Shown in pieces: positions 1 to 7,970 of a stretch of 60,939 nucleotides of DNA. A model generated the notes under the pieces. The model ran no database searches, was not told the origin of the DNA, and saw nothing but the letters and a program-made list of their open reading frames with translations. Position 1 is the stretch's first letter, and each line of letters starts with the position of its first letter. The position numbers were made by a program, and so were the translations under genes. This DNA is from Bacillota bacterium (GTDB taxonomy: Bacteria > Bacillota > Clostridia > Peptostreptococcales > Anaerovoracaceae): contig JAFSHN010000007.1 of assembly GCA_017440275.1 (NCBI GenBank), positions 1 to 60,939 of the forward strand. Direction: 5' to 3'.

Positions 1-17
1 GATACCCCAACGATTTA

Positions 18-94
18 TGGGGTGGGTAGTGGGATTCGAACCCACGTATACAGGAGCCACAACCCTGGGTCTTAACCACTTGACGATACCCACC
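18..94 (-). tRNA. tRNA-His (GTG)
   Basis: The minus strand folds as a full cloverleaf with anticodon GTG in a TTGTGGC loop on a CAGGG/TCCTG stem, and a T-arm with GGTTCGAATCC. The extra 5' G opposite a C at position 73 is the identity element of bacterial tRNA-His. The 3' CCA is encoded. It is the last of four tRNAs in the transcript. A CCCC/GGGG hairpin may follow it, but that runs to the window edge. Confidence 0.95.
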
Positions 95-136
95 ATACTT
101 GTTGCGCCTTGTTAAGGCTAAAATTTTATTAAGGGT

Positions 137-213
137 TGGCGACCTGGAACGGGCTCGAACCGTCGACCTCCAGCGTGACAGGCTGGCATTCTAACCAACT
201 GAACTACCAGGCC
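137..213 (-). tRNA. tRNA-Asp (GTC)
   Basis: Cloverleaf on the minus strand with acceptor GGCCTGG paired to CCAGGTC (one G-U), anticodon loop CTGTCAC giving GTC, discriminator G and an encoded CCA. It is third in the four-tRNA transcript. Confidence 0.95.
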
Positions 214-218
214 GCGAT

Positions 219-294
219 TGGTGGGAGTTACAGGGCTCGAACCTGTGACCCCCTGCTTGTAAGGCAGATGCTCTCCCAGCTGAGCTAAACTCCC
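219..294 (-). tRNA. tRNA-Val (TAC)
   Basis: Cloverleaf on the minus strand with acceptor GGGAGTT/AACTCCC, anticodon loop CTTACAA giving TAC, discriminator A and an encoded CCA. Only about five bases separate it from the next tRNA, which supports a common transcript. Confidence 0.95.
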
Positions 295-315
295 AAAAAC
301 TCTTAATAAAAAAAA

Positions 316-392
316 TGGTAGCGGCGAGTGGAGTCGAACCACCGACCTTCCGGGTATGAACCGGACGCTCTAGCCAACTAAGCTACACCGCC
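316..392 (-). tRNA. tRNA-Met (CAT), elongator type
   Basis: Cloverleaf on the minus strand with acceptor GGCGGTG, anticodon loop TTCATAC giving CAT, discriminator A and CCA encoded. Position 1 is paired (G-U), unlike the initiator, which has an unpaired C1. A CAT anticodon can also belong to lysidine-modified tRNA-Ile2; the body looks more like elongator Met, but this is not settled by eye. It is first in the transcript. Confidence 0.88.
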
Positions 393-425
393 ACATAAAT
401 GTGACACAAAATCACTGCAAGAGTT

Positions 426-454
426 ATAATACCAAAACTTCTATCAAATGTCAA
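426..454 (-). promoter_or_regulatory. Sigma-A promoter of the tRNA operon (proximal)
   Basis: Minus-strand TTGACA (449-454) and TATTAT (426-431) are 17 bases apart, with a start expected about 30 bases before tRNA-Met. This is a near-consensus promoter, as expected for a stable RNA operon. Confidence 0.8.
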
Positions 455-502
455 CAACTTTTTTTCACTTTTTGAAGTTTTTTCTCTCCTTGCGACTTGT
501 CT

Positions 503-532
503 ATTTTACTAGGAAAGCACCGCCTTTGTCAA
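503..532 (-). promoter_or_regulatory. Possible second, distal promoter of the tRNA operon
   Basis: Minus-strand TTGACA (527-532) and TAAAAT (503-508) are 18 bases apart, upstream of the proximal promoter and just beyond the stop of the preceding gene. Tandem promoters are common ahead of tRNA operons. Confidence 0.5.
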
Positions 533-540
533 GCACTTTT

Positions 541-1008
541 TTAACTAATATAGTTTAAAATAAATTTTACATTAGTTTGACCCATTAATTTCCTATTTAG
601 ATCATAGGAATATACTTCCGCAACAGCGTCATTTACACCTTTTGTAAGACTTTTTACATTTATGTAATCCCCTTTTAATACATCTCCGCTATTTACAAAC
701 GGACTTTCATAAATAGATTTATTATCATTTATTATTTTAATTTTCAGCAATCTGTTTTCATTATAGTTGCAAAAGTCCAAATCCTGCATTATTCCTTTTT
801 TTATATTAACTTGAGGGCTCATCTTGATTCTCACTTTACCGGAGGTTGTATTCTGTAACTCCACTTGTTTACCTTCATCAATAACTGCGGTTTTGGCACA
901 TTCGCCTTCGCATCCCCTGAGCAGTAAAAGTATTATGATTATTATTAATACTATTATGATTACAGTTTTTAATCTTTCTTTCCACTTTCTTCTTTTTTCT
1001 TCCTTCAT
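541..1008 (-). CDS. Membrane-anchored extracytoplasmic protein, unknown function
   Basis: 155 residues. A basic N-terminus (MKEEKRRKWKERLK) precedes one strong membrane span of Ile/Leu/Val (about residues 15-31), then RGCEGEC, then about 120 residues of beta-rich sequence outside the cell. The positive-inside rule puts the bulk of the protein outside. I do not recognise a named family. It is the last of three surface genes on the same strand, and its conserved-looking end (AVAEVYSYDLN, then GQTNVKF) suggests a small beta-sandwich. A partner role to the two upstream secreted proteins is inferred from position only. Confidence 0.7.
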   Translation of the reverse strand: MKEEKRRKWKERLKTVIIIVLIIIIILLLLRGCEGECAKTAVIDEGKQVELQNTTSGKVRIKMSPQVNIKKGIMQDLDFCNYNENRLLKIKIINDNKSIYESPFVNSGDVLKGDYINVKSLTKGVNDAVAEVYSYDLNRKLMGQTNVKFILNYIS

Positions 1009-1034
1009 ATTTTCACCTCACACAAAAGAAATAG

Positions 1035-1056
1035 GGGGGCGATTTTAACCGCCCCT
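1035..1056 (-). terminator. Terminator after the 172-residue surface protein gene
   Basis: GGGGCG/CGCCCC hairpin with an eight-base loop, followed on the minus strand by a T-rich stretch (CTATTTCTTTT). It lies nine bases after the stop at 1065. The imperfect T tract may allow readthrough into the 155-residue gene. Confidence 0.6.
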
Positions 1057-1064
1057 TATACAAT

Positions 1065-1583
1065 TTAGTTAATTGCAATTGTTGCAACAACATCAGCTAC
1101 ATGCCCGCTGGCAGTTGCGGTCTTTGTTGCACAAGTCTTACCTGTGAAATCAATATTCACTGTTTTTGTGGCATTTACCAGCTTTTCATCATCTGCAAAG
1201 GTTTTGATACCTGAAGAAAAATCATGTCCGTCTGATACCAGTGAAATCTTTTTTGAGTCGGCTGCCATATTGGCAAAATCACTTGTGTCACTTACAATTG
1301 TCCACCCGCTTTTTGCTGTTGCCTGTAATTTTTGAACTTCAATCTGTCCCATAGTACTGTTGTTTGTGATTTCTAAATCTGTCACTGTCGCTTCTGCTGT
1401 GCCGGCTGTAGCTGTCATAGTGATTTTTTCACTGATTGTAAAATCAATTTCAATACCCGGCGTTGTCAGATAAACCGGTACGGTGTTGACCGAATCTGCA
1501 TCGAGAGTGCCGGCAAAACAGCTTCCGCAAGCTGCTATTGTCATAATAGAAATAACGGTTGTGATACTTAATAATTTTTTCAT
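1065..1583 (-). CDS. Small secreted surface protein, shared-domain type A
   Basis: 172 residues. A clear signal peptide (MKKLLSITTVISIMTIAACGSCFA) is followed by a beta-rich, Thr/Ala-rich domain. That domain matches the N-terminal part of the next upstream protein at several points: DFTISEKITMT against DFIISENISMT, SGWTIV against SGWSVV, and HVADVVATI against HIADFLVEV. No sortase motif or membrane tail is seen, so it is probably released or held by a partner. ATG follows AAAGGAAAC. It could be a structural subunit of a surface assembly; that is inference. A lipobox is not convincing because the Cys residues are followed by GSC rather than a clean L-x-x-C. Confidence 0.75.
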   Translation of the reverse strand: MKKLLSITTVISIMTIAACGSCFAGTLDADSVNTVPVYLTTPGIEIDFTISEKITMTATAGTAEATVTDLEITNNSTMGQIEVQKLQATAKSGWTIVSDTSDFANMAADSKKISLVSDGHDFSSGIKTFADDEKLVNATKTVNIDFTGKTCATKTATASGHVADVVATIAIN

Positions 1584-1598
1584 AAAAGTTTCCTTTCC

Positions 1599-1646
1599 GG
1601 GGTTTTCCCCTTAACAATAATTTATTAATAACGCCCAAAGCGTTAT
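1599..1646 (-). promoter_or_regulatory. Two-hairpin leader before the 172-residue surface gene
   Basis: The 107-base gap holds a perfect 7-bp hairpin (ATAACGC/GCGTTAT, 1628-1646) and a 4-bp GGGG/CCCC hairpin (1599-1610) that ends a few bases before the ribosome site. The second could limit ribosome access. No known riboswitch is recognised. Confidence 0.4.
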
Positions 1647-1652
1647 CGACAT

Positions 1653-1692
1653 TAAAAAAAGACGCTCACCGTTCAAACACCGTGAAACGTCT
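1653..1692 (-). terminator. Terminator after the BspA-like gene
   Basis: On the minus strand AGACGTTTCAC pairs with GTGAGCGTCT, followed by seven Ts (1654-1660). The hairpin starts inside the stop codon of the upstream gene. Confidence 0.75.
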
Positions 1693-3292
1693 ATACAATA
1701 TATATGTAACCTTTTGTTGTAGTGCCTCCGGGACCATACAAAGAAATCATTTCTCCAAACCAAGAGCGTGCTGCGTCGTCACTTGATACAAGGTTAACCC
1801 TTCCGTAAGTCGATGATGTAGCTGTTCTTCTAAAGATGTTGGCATAGGAAGATGGAGCACCTTCAAAAGTCAAAGTTGCATCGACGGTAGGTTTTTGATC
1901 AAGAAGCCCATCCACGATGCAGCCGGCCGGAATGTTCAGTTTTATCATATACGTTCCGGAACTTCTGAAAAGATTCTTCATAGTAGTTACTTTTGAAGTG
2001 TCCCACTTACTCAAATCCTTGTTGTGAAGCCTGTAATTAGATGACCCCGTATGTGAAAACATTAATTCCATATTAGTGAGTGAAGACGTCTGCCATTGGC
2101 TTATATCACCTATATCCCATTCCGTTGCGCTATATCCTGCCAATTCAAACATAGATTTCATTGTATATACTGCATTGGTATTCCACTCACTTAAATCCAG
2201 TTTAAACTTTGTAGCCTTTTCTTTTGCTGCATTTCTAAACATACTCGCAAAAGAGGTGACATTTTCCGTATTCCAGTTTTCTATACCTGTCAAGGTCCAT
2301 GTTGACGCCTTGAATCCGGAATATTCAAACATTGCAATCATAGATGTTACCAGATCCGTACGCCATCCTTTAAGATTCACTTCCCAGTTTGAAGCTCCGT
2401 ATCCGGAATATCTGAAGGCGTTTGACATCGTTTTAACTCTTGAAGTATTCCAACTGCTTAAATCAAGCACGAAATTTTCCGAATTATATCCGGCTCGCTC
2501 AAAAACAAAATTCACAGATGATGTCTCCGATGTGTCCAGATTGGTTGAATCAAAAGACTCCAGATAGCTACATCCATAAAACCAGTATGCCATGTTAGAA
2601 GGCTGAACTTTACTGCCGAATTCAACTCTTTTTATTTTATCACGTTCTCCCGACCACAAAACTTTACTGCTTGAATTAAAAACATATGGTTCAGCATCAG
2701 AAAGCGGAGCATAGGTTGCAATTGTGTTACCGTGTTTATTCTCGTTAACATCTGCCGCTTCTTCCGGTTCGTTTATAATTAAAGTCCCGTCTTCATACAG
2801 CACCGTCTTGTACGATACCGGTTCTACTTCAACAAGAAAATCCGCAATATGAAGTCCCGCAAGAGGCTTGCTCGTTTGACTGGCCTTGCCGCTTAAGTTC
2901 AGTGTAAAACTGTTGCCCGATCCAATCGTTACAATATCCAATAACGGTTCACTCAAGTCATAGCCGTCAGATGTCAAAATAGTAAAAAGTTTTTTGTTAA
3001 GTTCAAATATTACTTCTGTAGTATTTTTCCTCACTACGCTCCAGCCCGACTGCCCCTCCACTGAAATTTTCTTTATCTTCAGTCCTACATCTGAATTATT
3101 TTGAATCACAAACGGCGATATAGACAATTCTCCAGAATCCTCACCCAATGTCATACTGATGTTTTCCGAAATAATAAAGTCAACACTGCGGGACACGCCT
3201 TCAGTTATAAGCTTGCTGACAGCTCCAAATGCCGGATTACTCCCTGAAATCATAAGTATAATCACTATAAATGAAGCAAAAAATTTCCTCAT
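1691..3292 (-). CDS. BspA-type leucine-rich-repeat surface protein (DUF285-like)
   Basis: 533 residues from ATG at 3292; an AAAGGAG ribosome site lies ten bases upstream, so I prefer this to the longer frame. Residues 1-24 are a signal peptide. Residues about 30-165 form the same beta-rich domain as in the 172-residue neighbour. From about 205 to 450 there are seven repeats of about 30 residues with the pattern W-[NRQD]-T-x-x-V/L-x-x-M-x-x-[AM]-F, the hallmark of BspA/DUF285 repeats found in adhesins and mucosal surface proteins. No LPxTG or C-terminal membrane span is seen, so anchoring is unexplained; the shared N-domain may do this. Function is likely binding of host or community surfaces. 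Confidence 0.85.
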   Translation of the reverse strand: MRKFFASFIVIILMISGSNPAFGAVSKLITEGVSRSVDFIISENISMTLGEDSGELSISPFVIQNNSDVGLKIKKISVEGQSGWSVVRKNTTEVIFELNKKLFTILTSDGYDLSEPLLDIVTIGSGNSFTLNLSGKASQTSKPLAGLHIADFLVEVEPVSYKTVLYEDGTLIINEPEEAADVNENKHGNTIATYAPLSDAEPYVFNSSSKVLWSGERDKIKRVEFGSKVQPSNMAYWFYGCSYLESFDSTNLDTSETSSVNFVFERAGYNSENFVLDLSSWNTSRVKTMSNAFRYSGYGASNWEVNLKGWRTDLVTSMIAMFEYSGFKASTWTLTGIENWNTENVTSFASMFRNAAKEKATKFKLDLSEWNTNAVYTMKSMFELAGYSATEWDIGDISQWQTSSLTNMELMFSHTGSSNYRLHNKDLSKWDTSKVTTMKNLFRSSGTYMIKLNIPAGCIVDGLLDQKPTVDATLTFEGAPSSYANIFRRTATSSTYGRVNLVSSDDAARSWFGEMISLYGPGGTTTKGYIYIV

Positions 3293-3380
3293 AAATAACA
3301 CGCTCCTTTCCATACAAAAGGTTCCATTTTATATTTATTTTTTAACGAAAAAAATAGTTGTAAAAAAGCGAAAAAAAATG

Positions 3381-3408
3381 TTGAAATTCTCCACCTTTTT
3401 GTTATAAT
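3381..3408 (+). promoter_or_regulatory. Sigma-A promoter of the NhaC gene
   Basis: TTGAAA (3381-3386) and TATAAT (3403-3408) are 16 bases apart. The leader that follows carries a CAGCC/GGCTG hairpin at 3436-3450 just before the ribosome site. Confidence 0.7.
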
Positions 3409-3468
3409 TTACCTTGCTAATTTTTTAAAATTTTACAGCCGAAAAGGCTGCGAAGGGAGAGATGATAG

Positions 3469-4983
3469 TTGTTAAAAATGTTCACAAAAGAGAAGGCTGC
3501 TTTTAACGGCAAGCGTACTCTGCTCATAATATGTCTTGTGCTTTTAGCCACATTTGCAATTACAAGTATACTGCCTGCTGACATTTCAAAGTATGGTGTA
3601 TGGTCTATATACCCCGCTATCTTTTTAGTAGTATACATATTTGCAACAAAGAGAATCTTAGAAGCTTTGGTCCTTGCTTCACTGGTTGGCTTCGTTATGG
3701 TTTCAAGACCTTCCACTATGGGTGGTGAAGGAAACTGGATTGTTAATACTTTTGCTAATTTCAGTGAAGGTATTCTCAGTGTAATGATGGACGAGGACAT
3801 CGCATGGCTCATTGTCGTTTGCGGCTTAATGGGAAGCATCATTGCCCTCATTGAAAAAGCCGGTGGGGCATATGCCTTCGGTGAATGGATTGCCACAAAG
3901 GCAAAAACAAGAAACTCATCTTTGATTTGGACATGGATTCTCGGCATTGTTATTTTTATTGACGATTATTTAAATTCTCTTACAGTAGGTTCATGTATGA
4001 CTACACTTACTGACAAACACAAAGTTCCAAGAGAATTTTTAGCATATGTTGTAGACTCAACCGCAGCTCCTCTTTGTGTAATCATCCCTATTTCCACATG
4101 GGCTGTATTCTGTTCCAGAATTCTGGAAACTTCAGGTTGGGCACCAAGAGGCGAAGGTCTCATGTACTTTATCAGCACAATTCCATTCAACTTCTACGGA
4201 TGGATAGCTGCTATCATCGTTCCTTTAGTAATTTTGGGAATTGTTCCTATATTCGGCCCAATGAAAGAGGCTTTCCACAGAGTGGCTCAAGGTGGACCTT
4301 TAGCGCCTCCGGGAAGTGACAAATTCGACATCAAGGCCAGTAAAAATAATATTGTTCCAACAAACCCTAAAAAGATTAATTTATTCCTGCCAATTATTGT
4401 ACTCATCGCCTCAACACTGTATTTTGATACTGATATGGCTATGGGCGTACTTGCGACTATGGGATTTATGTTCGCATCCTATCTGCTGCAAGGCGTTATG
4501 ACTGCAGAAGAATTCGTTGATGTTTCCCTGGAAGGATTTAAAAATATGCTGATGCCTTTACTCCTAATGGTATTGGCATTCCTCTTTGCAGAAGTTAACG
4601 ACGCAATTCACTTTACATATTTCGTAATCACTTCCGCAACAAAGATTATGACTCCTGAACTGATGCCTTTGATTATCTTCATTGCACTGGCAATTACAGA
4701 ATTCATCACAGGAACCAACTGGGGCATGTACATAATCGCACTGCCAATTGTAATTCCTTTAGCACAGAACCTCGGTGCAGATGTTACTTTAGCAGTATCT
4801 GCAGTATTAAGTGCCGGCGTATTCGGTTCTCACATCTGCTTCTACTCAGATGCTACAGTAATAACATCTTCGGCTACAGGCTGTAACAATTTTAACCACG
4901 CACTCACGCAGGCTCCATTCGGCCTTCTCGCTGCGGGCATATCGGCGATATGCTTCCTGGTCGCAGGATTTATTATCAACTAA
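3469..4983 (+). CDS. nhaC: Na+/H+ antiporter, NhaC family
   Basis: 504 residues and about twelve hydrophobic spans. Landmarks typical of the NhaC/ion-transporter superfamily are FIDDYLNSLTVG near residue 163, the STAAPLCVIIPISTW segment near 192, and GSHICFYSDATV near the C-terminus. It should exchange external H+ for internal Na+, and some relatives exchange amino or organic acids, so the substrate is not fixed. I chose TTG at 3469 because AAGGGAG lies nine bases before it; ATG at 3478 is the alternative. It stands alone between its own promoter and a shared terminator. Confidence 0.85.
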   Translation: MLKMFTKEKAAFNGKRTLLIICLVLLATFAITSILPADISKYGVWSIYPAIFLVVYIFATKRILEALVLASLVGFVMVSRPSTMGGEGNWIVNTFANFSEGILSVMMDEDIAWLIVVCGLMGSIIALIEKAGGAYAFGEWIATKAKTRNSSLIWTWILGIVIFIDDYLNSLTVGSCMTTLTDKHKVPREFLAYVVDSTAAPLCVIIPISTWAVFCSRILETSGWAPRGEGLMYFISTIPFNFYGWIAAIIVPLVILGIVPIFGPMKEAFHRVAQGGPLAPPGSDKFDIKASKNNIVPTNPKKINLFLPIIVLIASTLYFDTDMAMGVLATMGFMFASYLLQGVMTAEEFVDVSLEGFKNMLMPLLLMVLAFLFAEVNDAIHFTYFVITSATKIMTPELMPLIIFIALAITEFITGTNWGMYIIALPIVIPLAQNLGADVTLAVSAVLSAGVFGSHICFYSDATVITSSATGCNNFNHALTQAPFGLLAAGISAICFLVAGFIIN

Positions 4984-4988
4984 AACAC

Positions 4989-5020
4989 AAAAGACCATCT
5001 TATCTAAGATGGTCTTTTTT
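4989..5020. terminator. Bidirectional terminator between nhaC and sfsA
   Basis: AAGACCATCTT/AAGATGGTCTT hairpin with a four-base loop, flanked by Ts on the plus strand and As on the other side. It serves the two convergent genes. Confidence 0.85.
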
Positions 5021-5732
5021 ATAAGTCTACCGGTATTTCTTTGTCCAAAATTAAGGTATCTTCTGTAACGGAGCATTGGTATGCCATAATCTTGACGCCT
5101 TCCTTTTTACCTTTTCTTAGTGCTTCACCGAAAGCCTTATGTCTTTCGTCGTTTGGTCTGAAAACCTTCATTGGCCTCATTTGAAGAACAAATATAATAT
5201 ACGCTTCATTCCCCGCTCCGGCTAAATGGGTAAGTTCATTTATATGCTTTATCCCTCTTTCAGTAGGAGCATCAGGAAAGGATGCTGCACCATTTTCTTC
5301 CAACGTCACACCCTTTACTTCAATAAAACCTTCCCGGCCTTCGCAGTCACGTACATAAAAATCAAGCCTGGAATTTCCACAGGTAAACTCCTGTTTCACT
5401 TCCACAACATTTGCCATATCAGGCAGCCTCAAGCTGCCGTTTCGTAAGGCCTCTCCCACCACTTTATTTGGTGCCTGAGAATCTATATTTACAAGCATTC
5501 GGCCTCTTGGTGTCTCTTTTACTACACCTATCAGTGAAAAACGCATCTTACGGTTTCTCATATCATGTTGGAAATCTTCAAGATATACTACCGCTCCCGG
5601 CACAAGCAGTTCTCCCAGTCTGCCTGTATTTTTAACATGAACCTTTGTCTTTTCTCCAAATACTTCAACCTCTGCCACGAAACGATTAGGTCTGGATATG
5701 AACTTTCCCTCAATAATTTTTTCGTATTTCAT
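5019..5732 (-). CDS. sfsA: SfsA family DNA/RNA-binding protein or nuclease
   Basis: 237 residues, the usual SfsA length. The N-terminal RFVAEVEVFG and HVKNTGRLGELLVPG form the OB-like region. Further on, SRLDFYV, FIEVKGVTLE and FPDAPTERGIKH carry the Asp, Glu and Lys of a PD-(D/E)XK-like fold. The family was first described as a sugar-fermentation stimulator in E. coli; members bind nucleic acid and nuclease activity has been proposed. It is a single gene convergent with nhaC, and start codon and length fit without trimming. Confidence 0.9.
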   Translation of the reverse strand: MKYEKIIEGKFISRPNRFVAEVEVFGEKTKVHVKNTGRLGELLVPGAVVYLEDFQHDMRNRKMRFSLIGVVKETPRGRMLVNIDSQAPNKVVGEALRNGSLRLPDMANVVEVKQEFTCGNSRLDFYVRDCEGREGFIEVKGVTLEENGAASFPDAPTERGIKHINELTHLAGAGNEAYIIFVLQMRPMKVFRPNDERHKAFGEALRKGKKEGVKIMAYQCSVTEDTLILDKEIPVDL

Positions 5733-5754
5733 AATAAAATAGTAACAAACTTTG

Positions 5755-5783
5755 ATGACAATTGGTAGTTTTTTTTGTATAAT
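5755..5783 (+). promoter_or_regulatory. Promoter of lgt-ychF
   Basis: ATGACA (5755-5760) and TATAAT (5778-5783) are 17 bases apart and lie 50 bases before the lgt start. The promoter would overlap any longer lgt frame, which argues for the ATG at 5832. Confidence 0.65.
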
Positions 5784-5831
5784 AATATGGCGTATTTATG
5801 TACGCAAGTATTATTCAAAAGGAGTATTACT

Positions 5832-6581
5832 ATGAGGGCACCGGATCCTGTTGCTTTCAGCATTTTCGGACTCGATATAATGTGGTACGGACTGCTGATT
5901 GGTATTGGCTTTATGCTTGCCATAAGCATCTCATATTACAGAGCGCCTAAGTACAATATAGACCCGGATTTTATACTGACATTGACTATATGGATTATCC
6001 CCGCTGCAGTAATAGGTGCAAGGCTATATTATGTAATCTTTCGATGGTCATACTTTGCAGGAGATTTTTCCAGAATACTCGACATAAGAAGTGGTGGACT
6101 GGCAATTCACGGAGGTCTTATTCTTTGCTTTATCGTAGGATATTTCCTATGTAAACATTACAAAGTAAAATTCCTCGACGCTGCCGATTTGGTCGCACCT
6201 GCAATCCCTTTGGCACAAGCCATCGGACGCTGGGGTAACTTCTTTAACGAGGAAGCTCACGGCGGTGTAACAGACCTGCCTTGGGCACAAATTATAGACG
6301 GGACAGGTTATCACCCAACTTTCCTCTATGAATCAATCTGGTGTTTTGCGCTTTTCTTATTCCTCATATATTTTGCAAAACACAAACAACAATTCCAAGG
6401 ACAAATCATCTGCCTGTATGGAATGCTTTATTCCACAGAAAGATTTTTAGTAGAAGGTCTCAGAACCGACAGTCTGATGATAGGATTCCTTCGTCAGGCT
6501 CAAGTAATAAGTTTAGTTATAATTATCGGATGTGCAATTCTTTACTATGTACTGCAAAAGAAAGCATCCAAATCAAAATAG
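5832..6581 (+). CDS. lgt: Prolipoprotein diacylglyceryl transferase
   Basis: 249 residues. Lgt moves the diacylglyceryl group of phosphatidylglycerol onto the lipobox Cys of prolipoproteins at the membrane. Visible family marks are RSGGLAIHGGLI near residue 90, and the Lgt signature region AIGRWGNFFNEEAHGG near 135, where the Arg, Asn and Glu are conserved. About seven membrane spans are present. I start at 5832 because AAGGAG lies nine bases upstream; the frame is open further up but runs through the promoter. It is followed 20 bases later by ychF, probably in one transcript. Confidence 0.92.
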   Translation: MRAPDPVAFSIFGLDIMWYGLLIGIGFMLAISISYYRAPKYNIDPDFILTLTIWIIPAAVIGARLYYVIFRWSYFAGDFSRILDIRSGGLAIHGGLILCFIVGYFLCKHYKVKFLDAADLVAPAIPLAQAIGRWGNFFNEEAHGGVTDLPWAQIIDGTGYHPTFLYESIWCFALFLFLIYFAKHKQQFQGQIICLYGMLYSTERFLVEGLRTDSLMIGFLRQAQVISLVIIIGCAILYYVLQKKASKSK

Positions 6582-6601
6582 ATTAACAAAGGAGAATTTC
6601 C

Positions 6602-7693
6602 ATGAGATTAGGTATTGTTGGACTTCCCAACGTAGGAAAAAGTACATTATTCAACGCAATCACAAAGGCAGGTGCAGAAGCAGCAAACTATCCTTTCTGC
6701 ACAATTGAACCAAATGTAGGTGTTGTAACAGTTCCGGACGAACGTCTTAAAGTGCTCCACGAAATGTACAATTCCAAGAAAACAATTTATACAACTATTG
6801 AATTCTGTGACATCGCAGGTCTTGTAAAAGGTGCTTCCAAAGGTGAAGGCCTGGGCAATAAATTCCTGGGTCATATCCGTGAAGTAGATGCCATAGTACA
6901 CGTGGTAAGATGCTTCGAAAACGACAACATTGTCCATGTTGACGGTCATATCGACCCTGTTTCAGACATTGATACAATTAACACAGAACTTCTTCTCTCC
7001 GATATGGAAATGCTTGAAAGAAGAATTCAGCGTGCTGCAAAAGCTGCTAAAGCAGACAAACAGTTACAGGGTGAATTGGACATTTTAAACCGTGTATACG
7101 CATGGCTGGGCGAAGGAAAGAATGCCCGCGCTATGGATTTGGATGATGATGAGGCTGCGTTTGTTAAAACTCTTGATCTTTTATCATACAAGCCAATCAT
7201 CTATGTTGCCAACGTATCTGATGATGAGGTGGCAGCAGGAGACAATCAGTTCGTTGCAAAGGTCAGAGAAATCGCTGCTTCTGAAGGTGCAGAGGTAACT
7301 GTAATCTGTGCTGAAATCGAATCTGAAGTTGCGGAATTAGAAGATGAAGAACGTGCAATGTTCTTAGAAGAACTGGGTATTGCCGAATCCGGTCTTGACC
7401 AGCTTATCAAAGCTTCCTATTCTCTGCTCGACCTCATTTCATTCCTGACAGCAGGTGAACCGGAAGTAAGAGCATGGACTATCAAGAGAGGAACAAAGGC
7501 TCCAGGTGCTGCAGGAAAGATCCATTCAGACTTCGAAAAAGGCTTTATCCGTGCCGAAACTATCGCTTATGACAAACTTATCGAATGCGGCGGAAACTTG
7601 GCTACAGCCAAAGAAAAAGGCCTTATTCGCTCCGAAGGAAAAGAGTATGTAGTAAAAGACGGAGATGTAATGCACTTCCTGTTTAACGTATAA
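6602..7693 (+). CDS. ychF: Obg-like ATPase YchF
   Basis: 363 residues, the normal YchF length. The P-loop is GLPNVGKST, switch regions include DIAGLVKGASKGEG, and the usual NKxD is replaced by NVSD, which in this family explains ATP rather than GTP use. A coiled-coil arm (about 130-200) and a C-terminal TGS domain (about 280-363, with TIKRGTKAPGAAG and VKDGDVMHF) complete the fold. YchF acts on ribosomes and in stress responses. AAAGGAG precedes the ATG by seven bases. Confidence 0.95.
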   Translation: MRLGIVGLPNVGKSTLFNAITKAGAEAANYPFCTIEPNVGVVTVPDERLKVLHEMYNSKKTIYTTIEFCDIAGLVKGASKGEGLGNKFLGHIREVDAIVHVVRCFENDNIVHVDGHIDPVSDIDTINTELLLSDMEMLERRIQRAAKAAKADKQLQGELDILNRVYAWLGEGKNARAMDLDDDEAAFVKTLDLLSYKPIIYVANVSDDEVAAGDNQFVAKVREIAASEGAEVTVICAEIESEVAELEDEERAMFLEELGIAESGLDQLIKASYSLLDLISFLTAGEPEVRAWTIKRGTKAPGAAGKIHSDFEKGFIRAETIAYDKLIECGGNLATAKEKGLIRSEGKEYVVKDGDVMHFLFNV

Positions 7694-7704
7694 TTCAAAA
7701 ACCA

Positions 7705-7732
7705 CAAAAGCGGCCTTAAGGCCGCTTTTTTT
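7705..7732. terminator. Bidirectional terminator after ychF
   Basis: AAAGCGGCC/GGCCGCTTT hairpin followed by Ts on the plus strand and As on the other, between two convergent genes. Confidence 0.85.
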
Positions 7733-7970
7733 AGTTTTTGTTTCTCTCTTTAGAAGCCACTGCCAGAATTTCTGCCGTTTCTTCCTCTGTAAGTTTCATA
7801 TTGTTACAGGCTCTTGTAATAGTTTCATCATCCATTACAAACCCATCTTCAGTACACAGTCTTGTAAAATCATTTTTAGAAACACCCAACTGTGTAAAGC
7901 TCAGTAAGCCGTATCCTACAGTTCTGTCGTAATATCTGAAAAACAATTGCTTAAATGTCACCTCTGCCAT
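7731..7970 (-). CDS. Small conserved-looking protein, unknown function
   Basis: 79 residues, soluble, mostly helical by composition, acidic in the C-terminal half (KLTEEETAEI). I do not recognise the family. Its start overlaps the end of the upstream membrane-protein gene by 20 bases, and AGGAGG stands seven bases before the ATG inside that gene, so it is surely translated and probably coupled. It may contain a small helix-turn-helix-like region (LGVSKNDFTRLC), but that is only suggestive. Confidence 0.7.
   Translation of the reverse strand: MAEVTFKQLFFRYYDRTVGYGLLSFTQLGVSKNDFTRLCTEDGFVMDDETITRACNNMKLTEEETAEILAVASKERNKN

Noticed and set aside
118-342. A 74-residue minus-strand frame across the tRNA cluster
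   Set aside because: It is made of tRNA-Asp and tRNA-Val sequence; the tRNAs fold perfectly, so the frame is an artefact.
2076-2567. A 163-residue plus-strand frame inside the BspA-like gene
   Set aside because: Antisense of the repeat region, no ribosome site, no family.
3431-3460. Hairpin in the nhaC leader as a riboswitch
   Set aside because: A single small CAGCC/GGCTG hairpin; no ACGR loops or other known aptamer marks, so only a leader hairpin is claimed.
5775-5831. Longer N-terminus for lgt
   Set aside because: It would start within the promoter -10 region and lacks a ribosome site, while ATG at 5832 has one.
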